A DNA stretch of 30,000 nucleotides. Origin: Balamuthia mandrillaris (taxonomy: Eukaryota > Discosea > Longamoebia > Balamuthiidae). Below are positions 18,136 through 26,614 of this stretch, piece after piece (position 1 is the stretch's first letter; every line of letters starts with the position of its first letter). The stretch spans positions 60,001-90,000 of the forward strand of contig JAVKOQ010000178.1 in NCBI GenBank assembly GCA_031835245.1, written 5' to 3'. The position numbers and the translations under genes are program-made. Below the pieces are notes generated by a model that was not told the DNA's origin, searched no databases, and worked only from the letters and a program-made list of their open reading frames with translations.

Positions 18136-21100
18136 TCTCTCTCTCTCTGTCTTACTCTTGCTTACTCGATCTCCTTCAGCCTCAAACGAAGAAATCCTGA
18201 CGATGACGGATACCTTGACGTTGAGTTCCACTCTCTCCAACAGCGGGCCCTCCATCTCTCTCTCCACCGCCTGCACCTGGTCTTTTTCCTCCGCTGCGCT
18301 TCGCTTTGAGGGAAGCAACACCGATGCGGGTGATTGTCAAGCCTCCTCCCCTTCGTCCGACAATTCCTTCCGAGTGAGATGTGTGAGAGATGCGCTGGTG
18401 GAAAGCATCCATCCCTCCATCTCTGTATCAGCCAAAACGGGTTTGAAGGGAAGCGCTTCGGTGGAGGTGGAGTTGAGTTGTGAGGACGAGAAAGGAGAGA
18501 CGCTGCCGACTCAACGAAGCACATTGATGGTGGTGGAGGAGTTGGAGGGGGTTGGAGTGGATGTTACCGTGGTCAATGCCAAACTGGATTCAGGCGACAA
18601 AAGACGTCAGGTACGTTCGTCATCACCAATGCCTCCTCCGTGTTGTCTTATTTCCTTCTTTCTTCCCTGTGCTCTTTGCTCGCAGCTGTTATGCGTTTTC
18701 AGACATCCGTTTCGAACTAACGTCTCTACTTCACCGTTAATATCAATGGAAAAGGTTTACGAAGAAGATCCATTAGGTCAAACAGAAGAAGGGGAGTTCA
18801 TCTTCGAAGATGCTCTCCTGTTCAGGTTGGACTTCACGAGCCAAGGAGCCTATTACTCCAGAAACGTGAGCTGCTGGGTAGAAGCCAGCGGGAGTGATGT
18901 TATGCTTCTCAACTTTATTCCATCTTCTTCATGCAGCGATTTGGGTCTGTCTTCAGGAACTCGGTTGCTAGAATGCGCCTTTGCGGACCTGCGATACGAC
19001 ATCGCCACAACGAGAGAGCTGGTAGCAAGTGTGGATTCAAGGATGAGAGCTTTGGACATCAGGATGGACTGCAGCAGCGACTTCTTGAACAGTATTTCTA
19101 ATCCGGTATATCAACAGTCTTTGCGTTTCATTCATGGTTTGTTTCTTGTCTTTTTCTCTGTCCTTCTCTATCCTTCTTCTTTCGTTGTTTGTTATTCACA
19201 TCACAGACGCTAGTGGCCGCAATTGATGGAGCTAGTAGTAGTACCTCTTCTTCCGATGGAACTGGAGATGGAGGAGATGGACAACAAGGCAGAAACGACT
19301 CAGAGGGTGACAGCAGCAACGTGGCTCTTCCCGTCGGTTTAGCTATCGGTTTGGGCATTCCTGTTTTGCTGTTGGTCGGACTGGTCATTCTCTTTGTGGT
19401 GCTGCGAAGAAAGCGACGAGCAAGTCTGGGAAAACAACATGCAGACATGACAGCACCAATGGAGGATGGCTCGATGGAACTGTACGCAACGGGAGACCTG
19501 ACCGCTGTGGCTGCTGCTAGCAACACCGATAAGCACAAACGAAAAGAAACAAAGAAAGAGAGGGAGAACGGGAGTTTGCAGTGGGAGATTCCATTCTCTG
19601 AACTCGAGTTTGATGAACAGATTGGACAAGGGTAACTACATTCATGACAATTGCCTCTTCTCGTTCTCTCTTTGTAACCATTCCATCTCTCAGATGTTTT
19701 GGGACAGTGTGGCGTGGGACGTGGAGAGAAACGACAGTGGCCATCAAAATGGTATGAGTTATTTGTTATCTCTCATTTCTTTTTGTTAACGCTCGTCTTT
19801 CTCCTCTTCCTTCTCTCTCCTTCTTATCTCCTTCTCTTTGTTGCCTTCTCTTCAGTTCAACTCTATCATGGATTCAGAGACCTCCAAAGCCAACTTCAAG
19901 GCGGAAAGCGCCATCATGAAGTGCGTTTCTTCTCCTGGCTCTTTTTTTTTTTTTTTTTCATGTTGTTCTTCTTTCTTCAAGAGTGTAACGTTTGTTGCGT
20001 GCCAACAGAAACCTGAGACCACATACGAACGTGACCCAACTGTTCGGAGTATCAATGGAAGAAGGAACGCCCTGGTGTTTGGTCACCGAGTTCTTGGCTG
20101 CTGGCAATCTCCTCCACTTTCTCCAAAACCTCAAACAGCAACAAGGAGAGGCAAAAGCAGATGAAGAGTTCAAGAGAACAGCGGTGAGAATGGCTCGAGG
20201 AATTGCTGCCGGCATGCATCACTTGCATTCCGAGAACATTGTGCATCGAGACTTGGCTGCCAGAAACGTTCTCTTGACAGGAGACTTTGTGGTCAAAGTT
20301 GCTGGTGTGTTCTCTCTCCCTCTCCCTCTCTTGCTTTTTCTTTCTCTTTGTAAAGCTGCTTGCCTGATGTTTGTTTGAATGAAATAGACTTTGGATTGTC
20401 GACGTTGGAGAGCGATGAAGAGATGGCTCAAACCATTCCTATCCGATGGACCCCGCCGGAGTTCTTCTCCAAGCGAACCTTTGACAAGAAATCCGACGTG
20501 TGGAGTACGCTCTTCATTCTTTGTCTTGACTTCTTCTTCTTGTTCTTGTTCTTCTTGCTTCTTCTTCGTCTTCTTGTTGTTGTTGTTCTTCTTCTTCTTG
20601 TTCTTGTTCTTCTTCTTGTTCTTCTTCTTCTTCTTCTTCTTCTTCTTCTTCTTCTTCTTCTTCTTCTTGTTCCTCTCCTTCTCCTTGTTCTTCTTCTTCT
20701 TCTTCTTCTTCTTCCTGTTCTTCTCCTCTTCTCCTTCTCAAGCGCATCTTCTTTTTCTAACGACTTATCGTCGGCAATCACAAGGTTATGGCGTGTTGTT
20801 GTGGGAGATCGTTAACTTTGGCCAAACACCCTACAGCAAAATGAACAGCGAACAGGTCATCAACTCAGTCCTTGATGGTTCGTGTACTGTCTCTTTCTCT
20901 CTCTCTCTCTCTCTGTGTCGTACAAACTTAAACAAATATGCCACAGGAGAAGTGCTGGAACTGGATGAGAATGCTCCCGAAGTGTTGCGAACCATCGCTG
21001 CTCAGTGCTTCCACTTTGATCCTCAACAACGGTTACTTCCCTTTCATTCTTTCACTTCTTTTGTGGTTGCTCCTCACTGAAACTCGCTCTCTCATTCGTT

Positions 21101-21165
21101 AAACAAACAGGCCATCATTCAAAGACATCATCAAAATGTTGAAAGAAGACAAATACTCCAAGTAA
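16945..21165 (+). CDS. Receptor tyrosine kinase RTK-C (13 exons, 966 aa)
   Basis: Third full receptor, on the opposite strand and the most diverged. Exons: 16945-17161, 17266-17787, 17859-18020, 18180-18610, 18755-19136, 19214-19631, 19694-19751, 19856-19920, 20009-20304, 20388-20504, 20785-20877, 20947-21031, 21111-21165. The phase series is identical to RTK-A and -B. The signal peptide is MTRTQVCLFFFLGVCALLGVEA. The ectodomain has RLANAGPSNAREAGC (exon 2) and TLSNSGPSISL (exon 4). A stalk and helix (VGLAIGLGIPVLLLVGLVIL) precede WEIPFSELEFDEQIGQG. The kinase has GQGCFGTV, VAIK, VTEF, HRDLAARN, DFG, PPE and SDVWSYGVLLWE, and ends KEDKYSK. The activation segment (ESDEEMAQTIPIRW) has no Tyr. 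The exon 5 acceptor (GGAAAAG, 18748-18754) is poor and could be off by a few codons; the exon 6 acceptor is GCTAG. Confidence 0.92.
18098..18150. repeat. (CT)n microsatellite in intron 3 of RTK-C
   Basis: Pyrimidine-rich on the plus strand, which is the sense strand here. It mirrors the (GA)n runs on the plus strand within minus-strand genes. Confidence 0.9.
20523..20740. repeat. (TTC/TTG)n tract in intron 10 of RTK-C
   Basis: About 220 bp of TTC triplets with TTG and TTGTTC variants, filling most of intron 20505-20784. This intron separates the activation-segment exon from the YGVLLWE exon. A shorter (CT)n run lies in the next intron (about 20891-20916). Confidence 0.95.
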
Positions 21166-21221
21166 ACTGATGATGAGTTAGAACAAAAACAAAAAACAAG
21201 AGCTCGCCATTGTAAAAAAAA

Positions 21222-21227
21222 AATAAA
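21222..21227 (+). terminator. Candidate polyadenylation signal AATAAA of RTK-C
   Basis: AATAAA lies 57 bp after the RTK-C stop inside an A-rich stretch. The next gene on the other strand ends at 21271, so the convergent 3' ends are about 105 bp apart. Confidence 0.4.
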
Positions 21228-21270
21228 AAAATATGATGAACCTTTTTTTAACTCCTTTGTGTTTATTCTC

Positions 21271-23461
21271 TTACCGAGCGCTCCACAACAAAAGGACCTC
21301 CACCAACCTTTTTTTGTTGTTTAAAAACGTATTTGTTGTTATGTATATGAAAGGAACGTTAAAGGATCTTAAAGAAGAGATAGGTTTTAATGTTACCTTT
21401 GTATGTATTATTTGCTGGAGAGAATCTGCGAATTGAGCTTTCTCAAAACCAATGGAGGACACCAGGGCTTCATCACCTAATTCTGCGGTCTCCTCTGTGG
21501 AAAGAGAAGAACTCAACAAGTAGCTATTGCTGTTATGAAAGGGCAACGTTAGACTAACGAAAATGCACAACAAGAAAAAGAAAGAAATGAGATACCCGTT
21601 TGTGGTCTCTGAAGGAAAGAACTGGAGCAAAAGAGATAAAAACTCGGGTAGATGTTCTTGAAGCAAATAGATGACAGCATTTGGTCCAGCGTCAAACGTG
21701 TATGCCGCCTTTTGAGGAACTAGTATAAGTGAAGAAAAGAGAAATATAACAGTTGTCAACTTACTCGTATTTCTTTGTAATACTTGTTGTATGCTCTAAA
21801 GAGATAGAGAGAGAGTCGTTCGCCAAATAAAGAGACGAGCATAAGAGAGGAACGAATGAGCTCAGAGAAGCAATGAAGCGAGAGAAAAGAAGGAATAGGG
21901 AAGGAAGAAGAGACGCACGTGACTAGATGAACGATTGCTTTCGAAGTGTCATTCATGTAAAAAATGGGTGGATAGGTGTCTAAACAAATGGCATGAAACT
22001 GATTGCTGTCTTGCATGGTCAGCTTGCCAAACCGCTCAAAGTCCTTTTGTTTGATGGCGTCTTCCATTTCTTTAATTCTCTGTTCTACCACTTGTTCTGC
22101 TCTATACTGTTATTCAAAAATAAGAATAAGAAGTTAAGAGAAAGAATATGAGCAACGAAGAAAACAAAAGAATAAGAGAAGAAGAACAGAGAAGAAACTT
22201 AAAACGAGAGACGATACAAACATGAAGTAATTTGCTGGTTTGGACGCTTGTCTGCATGCCGGAGGTACTGCTCACCGCCTTTTTCTTGGCACTTGCAACG
22301 CAGATAAGCACTTGTAGTTCTGGCCAATGATTTTCATCACATACCTGATATTTAAAAGAAATAACTTCCCTTGTTACTCATATCGAAAGAACGCTTCCTC
22401 ACAGAAGGAAAGAAGCATGAAGAATGAAGAGAGAACCATAGACGAAGAACGAAGGAAGAACAAGAGAGAATAACGAGAATAAAAAGAAGCAAGAAGGCCC
22501 AAAGAAGAGAAATAAAAGGAGCAAAAGAAAGAAAGAAGAAGTGAGACAAAGACAAAGAAGCAAAGAGAGAGAGAGAGAGAGAGAGAGAGGGATAGGGAGA
22601 GAGAGAGCATAAGATGGAAACCTGAGTGGCTATGCTGTCGGAGCCATCCTCCTTCTCTCCCTTGCTCCAAAGCACAAAGCCGCCATGCAAGCTGCGGCAG
22701 GCGCTGCCAGAGCCCATCCTCGCCACCGCCGTCAACTCACCTTCCACTTGCAACAATTGAGCCAAAGCAAATGCTGTTATTGCAGCGATCAGCAGAAGCG
22801 TAAAAAAAAAAAGAGTGTTTAGGGAAAGGGAAAATAAAGAAGAAAAAAGAAAAAAGAAAAAAGAAAAAAGAAAAAAAAAAGAAACAAGAAAAAAGAAAAA
22901 AGAAAAAAGAAAAAAAAGAAAAAAAAAGAAAAAAGAAAAAAGAAAAAAGAAAAAAAAGAAAAAAGAAAAAAAAAGAAAAAAAGAAAAAAAGAAACAAGAA
23001 AAAATAAGAAAAATAAGAAAATAAGAAAATACGAAAAAAAAAAAAAAAAGACACTCACTCAAACAAGCAAATCCGGAAGCCGAGGAAGCCAAACCCGCCG
23101 CAGTCGGGAAGTTATTTGTGGAATGTATATGAAAGTGACCTTCTTCTCCTTCCTCCTCGCCACCTCTGTTTTTTCTTCTCCTCCTTCTCAGCTCCTGCAA
23201 ACAGTTTTGGAAGCGAGAGTTGCCCTGGAGGTCCTCCTCCGCGCCGTTCAGCCACAGGCGGTCCCTCTCCCATCGCTCGGAGACCATCACCGTGGTCGTC
23301 GTGCAGAGGTCCGCCATGGAGAGGGTGGTGGAGAGGGAGGAGTTGAGCGGGAGGATGAGCCCCTCATCGCGCTTGCCCCAGTACTTGATCACGGCGATGT
23401 TGACCGGCGCTTTGGCGGTGACGATCACTCGCGCTTCTTCTCGGTCACTTTTTTCTTCCAT
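21271..23461 (-). CDS. MVD: Mevalonate diphosphate decarboxylase (7 exons, ~422 aa)
   Basis: Cytosolic GHMP-family enzyme that converts mevalonate 5-diphosphate to isopentenyl diphosphate with ATP, the last step of the mevalonate route to sterols and isoprenoids. Exons: 23461-23059, 22773-22622, 22344-22222, 22106-21919, 21795-21765, 21708-21596, 21529-21271; the frame is intact. Diagnostic motifs in order: [17 protein letters not shown] near the N-terminus, the phosphate-binding loop [19 protein letters not shown] at the exon 1 end, [28 protein letters not shown], and TFDAGPNAV with the catalytic Asp. The size fits the family (about 390-420). The last junction uses the AACAG acceptor at 21530; a nearer CACAG does not keep the frame. 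The C-terminal 30 residues (after IIHTKV) look unlike the family, and a GTAACA there could be another donor, so the exact end is unsure. Confidence 0.92.
22560..22610. repeat. (GA)n microsatellite in intron 2 of MVD
   Basis: Reads (CT)n in the sense strand. It is near the 5' end of intron 22345-22621, close to the donor. Confidence 0.85.
22810..23050. repeat. (AAAAAG)n-type purine tract in intron 1 of MVD
   Basis: About 240 bp of A5-7G units, which read (CTTTTTT)n in the sense strand. It fills nearly all of intron 22774-23058 and makes spurious Lys-rich and Phe-rich ORFs. Confidence 0.95.
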
Positions 23462-23473
23462 TTCAGTTTTTGT

Positions 23474-23590
23474 CTTTGTCTGCAAAAAAATTTTTGGAAT
23501 TCTTGTCCACAAATATTATTTAAAAAGGAAGTTCGTCTGCATAAACATTTTTAACATTTTTGTCTACAAAATTACTTTAAAAAGAAAAGA
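23474..23590. repeat. Four ~28-bp spaced TTGTCYRCA elements upstream of MVD
   Basis: Related words TTGTCTGCA, TTGTCCACA, TCGTCTGCA and TTGTCTACA begin at about 23476, 23503, 23532 and 23560 (27-29 bp apart). They are embedded in A/T-rich DNA directly upstream of the MVD ATG. Longer similarity (ACAAA..ATTATTTAAAAAG type) links the second and fourth copies. They may be promoter elements; they also resemble a degenerate form of TGTCGACA. Confidence 0.5.
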
Positions 23591-23741
23591 AAACGTAAAT
23601 TCTTTAAATGCTTGGCATAACTCAGTTTCTCTCTCTGCAGAAGAAAGACTAGGGAAGAGAGAGAGAAGCATGGTAGAGTAGAACCGTGTCGTTGTGGAGG
23701 TCCCACACAGAAAGTTTGGTTGTTTCGTTTTGTGTTTTTTT

Positions 23742-24088
23742 TTATCCCACACGAGGCGTTTTAATGCATTTGCCTGCTTTGTTCACAAAGACACGCACAC
23801 GGTCCTCGCGAAAGTCCGCGGTCACCATCGCTCCCTGCGGAATGGAGACGACTTTCAGGGCGCTGTCGTCCTTGAGAATGGCGGCCTTGACCTCCTCGAA
23901 AGACTTTCCAACCAATTCGGGCCACTGCCTTTTACCTTTTGTTTTTTGTTTGGTTGTGCCATAAGAAGAACATAAACATTCAAAGGCAAAGAGGAGATGG
24001 AACAAGAAAAAAAAAAAAAGGGAGCCAGGTTAGCATGATTCTCTATGGAAGAAGAGGGGAGTTGCTGGTAGCAACACCTACCGGACAT
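23742..24088 (-). CDS. Potato inhibitor I family protein, Ala at P1 (2 exons, 66 aa)
   Basis: Serine protease inhibitor of MEROPS family I13 (relatives: CI-2, eglin c). Exons: 24088-24082 (7 nt: ATG, TCC, G) and 23935-23742. The mature-like sequence begins MSGKRQWPELVGKSFEEVK, the typical WPELVGK start, and has the reactive loop IPQGAMVTADFREDRVRVF. By alignment to eglin c and CI-2 the scissile bond lies between Ala and Asp in VTA-DFR, so P1 is Ala, which would favour elastase-like targets. It ends in the family's PRVG. There is no signal peptide, so it is probably cytosolic and may guard against the cell's own or ingested proteases. It is 66 residues, the usual length. A tandem copy lies at 24520-24896. 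Confidence 0.9.
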
Positions 24089-24519
24089 GGTTGCTTTTAA
24101 TCGAGGAACGTGTTGTTGTTGTTGTTGTTTGGGTGTGTTGTCGTTGTGGCACAAAAACAAACTTTCAACGGTGCTATCCACGTTATGTAGCACCGAAGGA
24201 ACAAAATATATTCCGACGAACGAAAAAAACATCGGAAATATTTTCCAAATTTTCAGAATTTCGCAAATTTTGGACTGAATTTCGACAATTGGAGCGATCG
24301 AACTGCCCGATGGGGAAATAGCCGCGGCTTTGGCTCTCTCTTGCTGACACTGGATTTGGGCGGACAGCAAGCCCGCTTTTTTTGGCTCTCCTTGTTTCCT
24401 CCTCTCGATGTGCGAGCGATAGATGAAAAACAATAATTATTTCGCGACGAAGAAGAAAGTGAAAAGAAGAAAGTTCTTTTGTTGTGTTGCGTTGCGTTGG
24501 CTAACGTCCATGGGTTGTT
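24089..24519. promoter_or_regulatory. Spacer between the two inhibitor genes
   Basis: About 430 bp. It should hold the promoter of the left inhibitor gene and the 3' end of the right one. A short (GTT)n run lies at about 24111-24129. An A/T-rich segment (24225-24275) with repeated AAATTT-like words follows. No coding sequence is convincing. Confidence 0.35.
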
Positions 24520-24793
24520 TTATCCGACGCGAGGAGTCTCGGCGCAGTTGCCGACGTTGTCCACAAAGACACGCACACGGTCCTCGCGCCAGTCCATGGT
24601 CACCATGCTCCCCTCGGGGACGGACTGGACCTGCAGGGAGCCGTTGTCGTTGAGGATGGCGGCCTTGACCTCCTCAAAGGGCTTTCCAACCAATTCGGGC
24701 CACTCGGTTTTGCCTTTGAGCAAGAGAGCGGAAGAAGAGGGAGAGGGAGAGAGAACAAGGGGTGAGACAAAAAGAGAGCACAAAAAAGAGAGA

Positions 24794-24825
<32 letters not shown>

Positions 24826-24896
24826 AACAAAGGTGATGTGTTAAAAATTAAATAGGAGCATGGATGGTGTGGGAAGCACACACACGTACCAGACAT
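24520..24896 (-). CDS. Potato inhibitor I family protein, Met at P1 (2 exons, 66 aa)
   Basis: Tandem paralogue of the gene at 23742-24088, with the same unusual structure. Exon 1 is 24896-24890 (ATG, TCT, G, then GTACGT) and exon 2 is 24713-24520. The sequence begins MSGKTEWPELVGKPFEEVK and has the reactive loop VPEGSMVTMDWREDRVRVF, with P1 Met as in barley CI-2 (chymotrypsin/subtilisin-type targets). It ends ETPRVG. No signal peptide is present. The intron carries a (GA)n run (sense (CT)n) at 24789-24825. The two copies differ most around the reactive site and the C-terminal third, which suggests different target proteases. Confidence 0.9.
24795..24825. repeat. (GA)n microsatellite in the inhibitor gene intron
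   Basis: Reads (CT)n in the sense strand of the minus-strand inhibitor gene. Confidence 0.85.
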
Positions 24897-25022
24897 CGTA
24901 AGAAGAAGTAGAAGAAGAAGAAGAAGCTATAGTTTGGTTATGTTGAGGGGGAAAAAAAATAAAAAAGAGAGAAGAGCTCTTATGTGAAGAGATTCTTTCT
25001 GATGGGGAATATATGGACCGAT

Positions 25023-25153
25023 GAGAAATGGCAAGGGAAAAAAGGGCAGCAATAAAGTCCCCGCCCGCCCCCATGCTGAAGCATGCTTCTTTTCGCGGGA
25101 TGAATTCGGGTCGACAAAGACCGCTGACAGAGCAAACCATTGCGCGGTTGGTC
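25023..25153. repeat. Dispersed upstream repeat, copy 2
   Basis: Matches 16544-16665. It starts GAGAAATGGCAAGGGA, has AGTCCCCGCC, and ends near a GCGCGGTTGGTCG word. It lies about 127 bp upstream of the inhibitor ATG at 24896, and a CACGTG box follows at about 25191. Confidence 0.55.
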
Positions 25154-25261
25154 GCGTGTAGTTTTTTTCTATCGGACTATTTATTGGCCACGTGTCAACC
25201 ATAATTTTTCTGAATAATCGGCATTTTGCCCAAATCGAAGCATTCTTTCGCTGATAATGGT

Positions 25262-25910
25262 TTTTGCCCATTCAAGGCCTCAAAATGCTGGTAATGCTCC
25301 AGAGCAGCCGGCGGGATGGGAAATGCTCCAAAGAGGTGCGGACGCTGCCATATCCCAACGTGGGAACAAAGAAGTGGAGCATAACATCAATGTTGCCTTT
25401 CTGAATGGCGTTCCTGGCGTTGTTGTCTGGGGTATGCTGAAAAATGGTTTGTTTTTTCGCCTCTCCTCTTGTTGCTTGTCACTCCTCTCTCGTCTCTCGT
25501 CTCTCGTCTCTCGGCTCTCATCTCTCGTCTCGCTTCCCTCTCTCTCATCTCTTGTCTTACATCTCATGTCTCATGTCTCTTCTCTTGTGTCCTCGAATGC
25601 TTCTTGGGAATGTTTCCCATTCACGGGAGGATGGGTAACCCTTTTGGTGTCATGTGCGGAGGGGTCTTCCACCTATGGTGGGTGTCCTTGGGTTTGTCTG
25701 TTGCAAAAAGGGAAAATCAAGGGGAACAAACGTGCTTCTGCTATGGCGTTCACAGGCTGACGCGTGGACGTCCACGCCCATGCTTTCCCAAATCCTCCCA
25801 ACACTATCGTGCTCTTTTGGATTGTGGGCAGCGTTTCTCCGTCTTCGTCTGAGTTGCGCAACTCAGCGCTGCATCGAAGGAAGGAGTAACTCGCAGGCTC
25901 TCTTTGAGGT
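25262..25910 (-). pseudogene. Second RTK-family relic (exon 4 and probable exon 5 remnants)
   Basis: The clearest part is about 25786-25910. On the minus strand it reads like the end of exon 4 of the receptors (SDEDGETLPTIQKSTIVL, compare CEDEDGGKLPKRQRSMMVV), and the nucleotide match includes a GAAGGAAGGAGT block. A weaker match at 25262-25440, minus strand, resembles the middle of exon 5 (DVMLHFFVPTLGYGS..., compare AVLMTFVPHYSS). The order of the two pieces fits a minus-strand receptor gene. Everything else is gone. The pyrimidine repeat between them (25470-25580) is on the 'wrong' strand for a minus-strand intron, so part of the space may be unrelated DNA. Confidence 0.5.
25484..25585. 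repeat. Imperfect (CTCGTCT)n repeat
   Basis: About 100 bp of CTCTCGTCT, CTCATCT and similar units, within or next to the second receptor relic. Confidence 0.8.
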
Positions 25911-25961
25911 ATTGCTGCTGCTGGTCACCTGGAGGGGAGACCTCAATCTCTGCGTCGTTCT

Positions 25962-26262
25962 CTCTTCATCGTTCTCTTCCCTTCATCGTTCTCTTCTCTT
26001 CATCGTTCTCTTCATCGTTCTCTTCTCTTCTCTTCTCTTCTCTTCTCTTCTCTCTTCTCTTCTCTTCATCGTTCTCTTCTCTTCTCTTCTCTTCCTCTTC
26101 TCTTCTCTTCTCTTCTCTTCTCTTCTCTTCTCTTCTCTTCTCTTCTCTTCTCTTCTCTTCTCTTCTCTTCTCTTCTCTTCTCTTCTCTTCTCTTCTCTTC
26201 TCTTCTCTTCTCTTCTCCTCTCTTCTCTCCTCTCCTCTTCTCCCTGCTCTCCACCTCCCTCC
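25962..26262. repeat. (TCTTC)n satellite upstream of the YDGG-repeat gene
   Basis: About 300 bp of the pentamer CTCTT/TCTTC. It is impure with CATCG interruptions up to about 26100 and then nearly pure to 26215. It lies about 350-650 bp upstream of the plus-strand gene at 26615 and is pyrimidine-rich on that gene's sense strand. All ORFs across it are low-complexity artefacts. Confidence 0.95.
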
Positions 26263-26372
26263 TCTCCTCCCCCTTATTACTGATGGAGTTTCGCCTTCAA
26301 AGTCATTCGAAGCGCCCCTCCATTCCGCTAACGCCTTTCCGCTTCAATATTTTTAAAATTAAGCCCTTGCAG

Positions 26373-26532
26373 CCAATGAGGCGCCTCCTGCGGTGACGTT
26401 TCGCCGGAAGAACGAAAAACGAATGAGAGCTCCCTCGTATTAGCGCAATCCCGTGCATGCTCCACGGATTTCAATGAAGACCTTTAAAGCATTCTCCTCA
26501 CCAGCGAAGCCCAGAAGCTTCCAACTATAAAA
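26373..26532 (+). promoter_or_regulatory. Promoter of the YDGG-repeat gene (CCAAT, TGACGT, TATAAAA)
   Basis: CCAAT at 26373-26377, a CRE-like TGACGT at 26394-26399 and TATAAAA at 26526-26532. The TATA box is 83 bp before the ATG, which leaves room for a 5'UTR of about 50 bp. This is the only clear TATA promoter in the window and suggests a strongly or inducibly expressed gene. Confidence 0.6.
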
Positions 26533-26614
26533 ACGCTGCCACTTCAACGACTCGAGTCATATAACAACAAATAACAGCAAACACATACACAAACCGCACA
26601 GTTTAAACACGAAG

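Noticed and set aside
22810-23050. Lys-rich frame KKKEKRKKK as a nuclear protein exon
   Set aside because: It is the purine tract of MVD intron 1. The flanking exons join in phase and give the conserved GFACL...ALAQLL sequence.
25257-25440. Plus-strand frame MVFAHSRPQNAGNAPEQ... as a new gene
   Set aside because: It has no homology that I recognise and no partner exon. The minus strand of the same stretch fits a receptor exon 5 remnant in the right order with an exon 4 remnant.
26066-26254. REEKRREEK-type frame in the TCTTC satellite
   Set aside because: Pure low-complexity translation of a pentamer repeat, with no start context and no homology.
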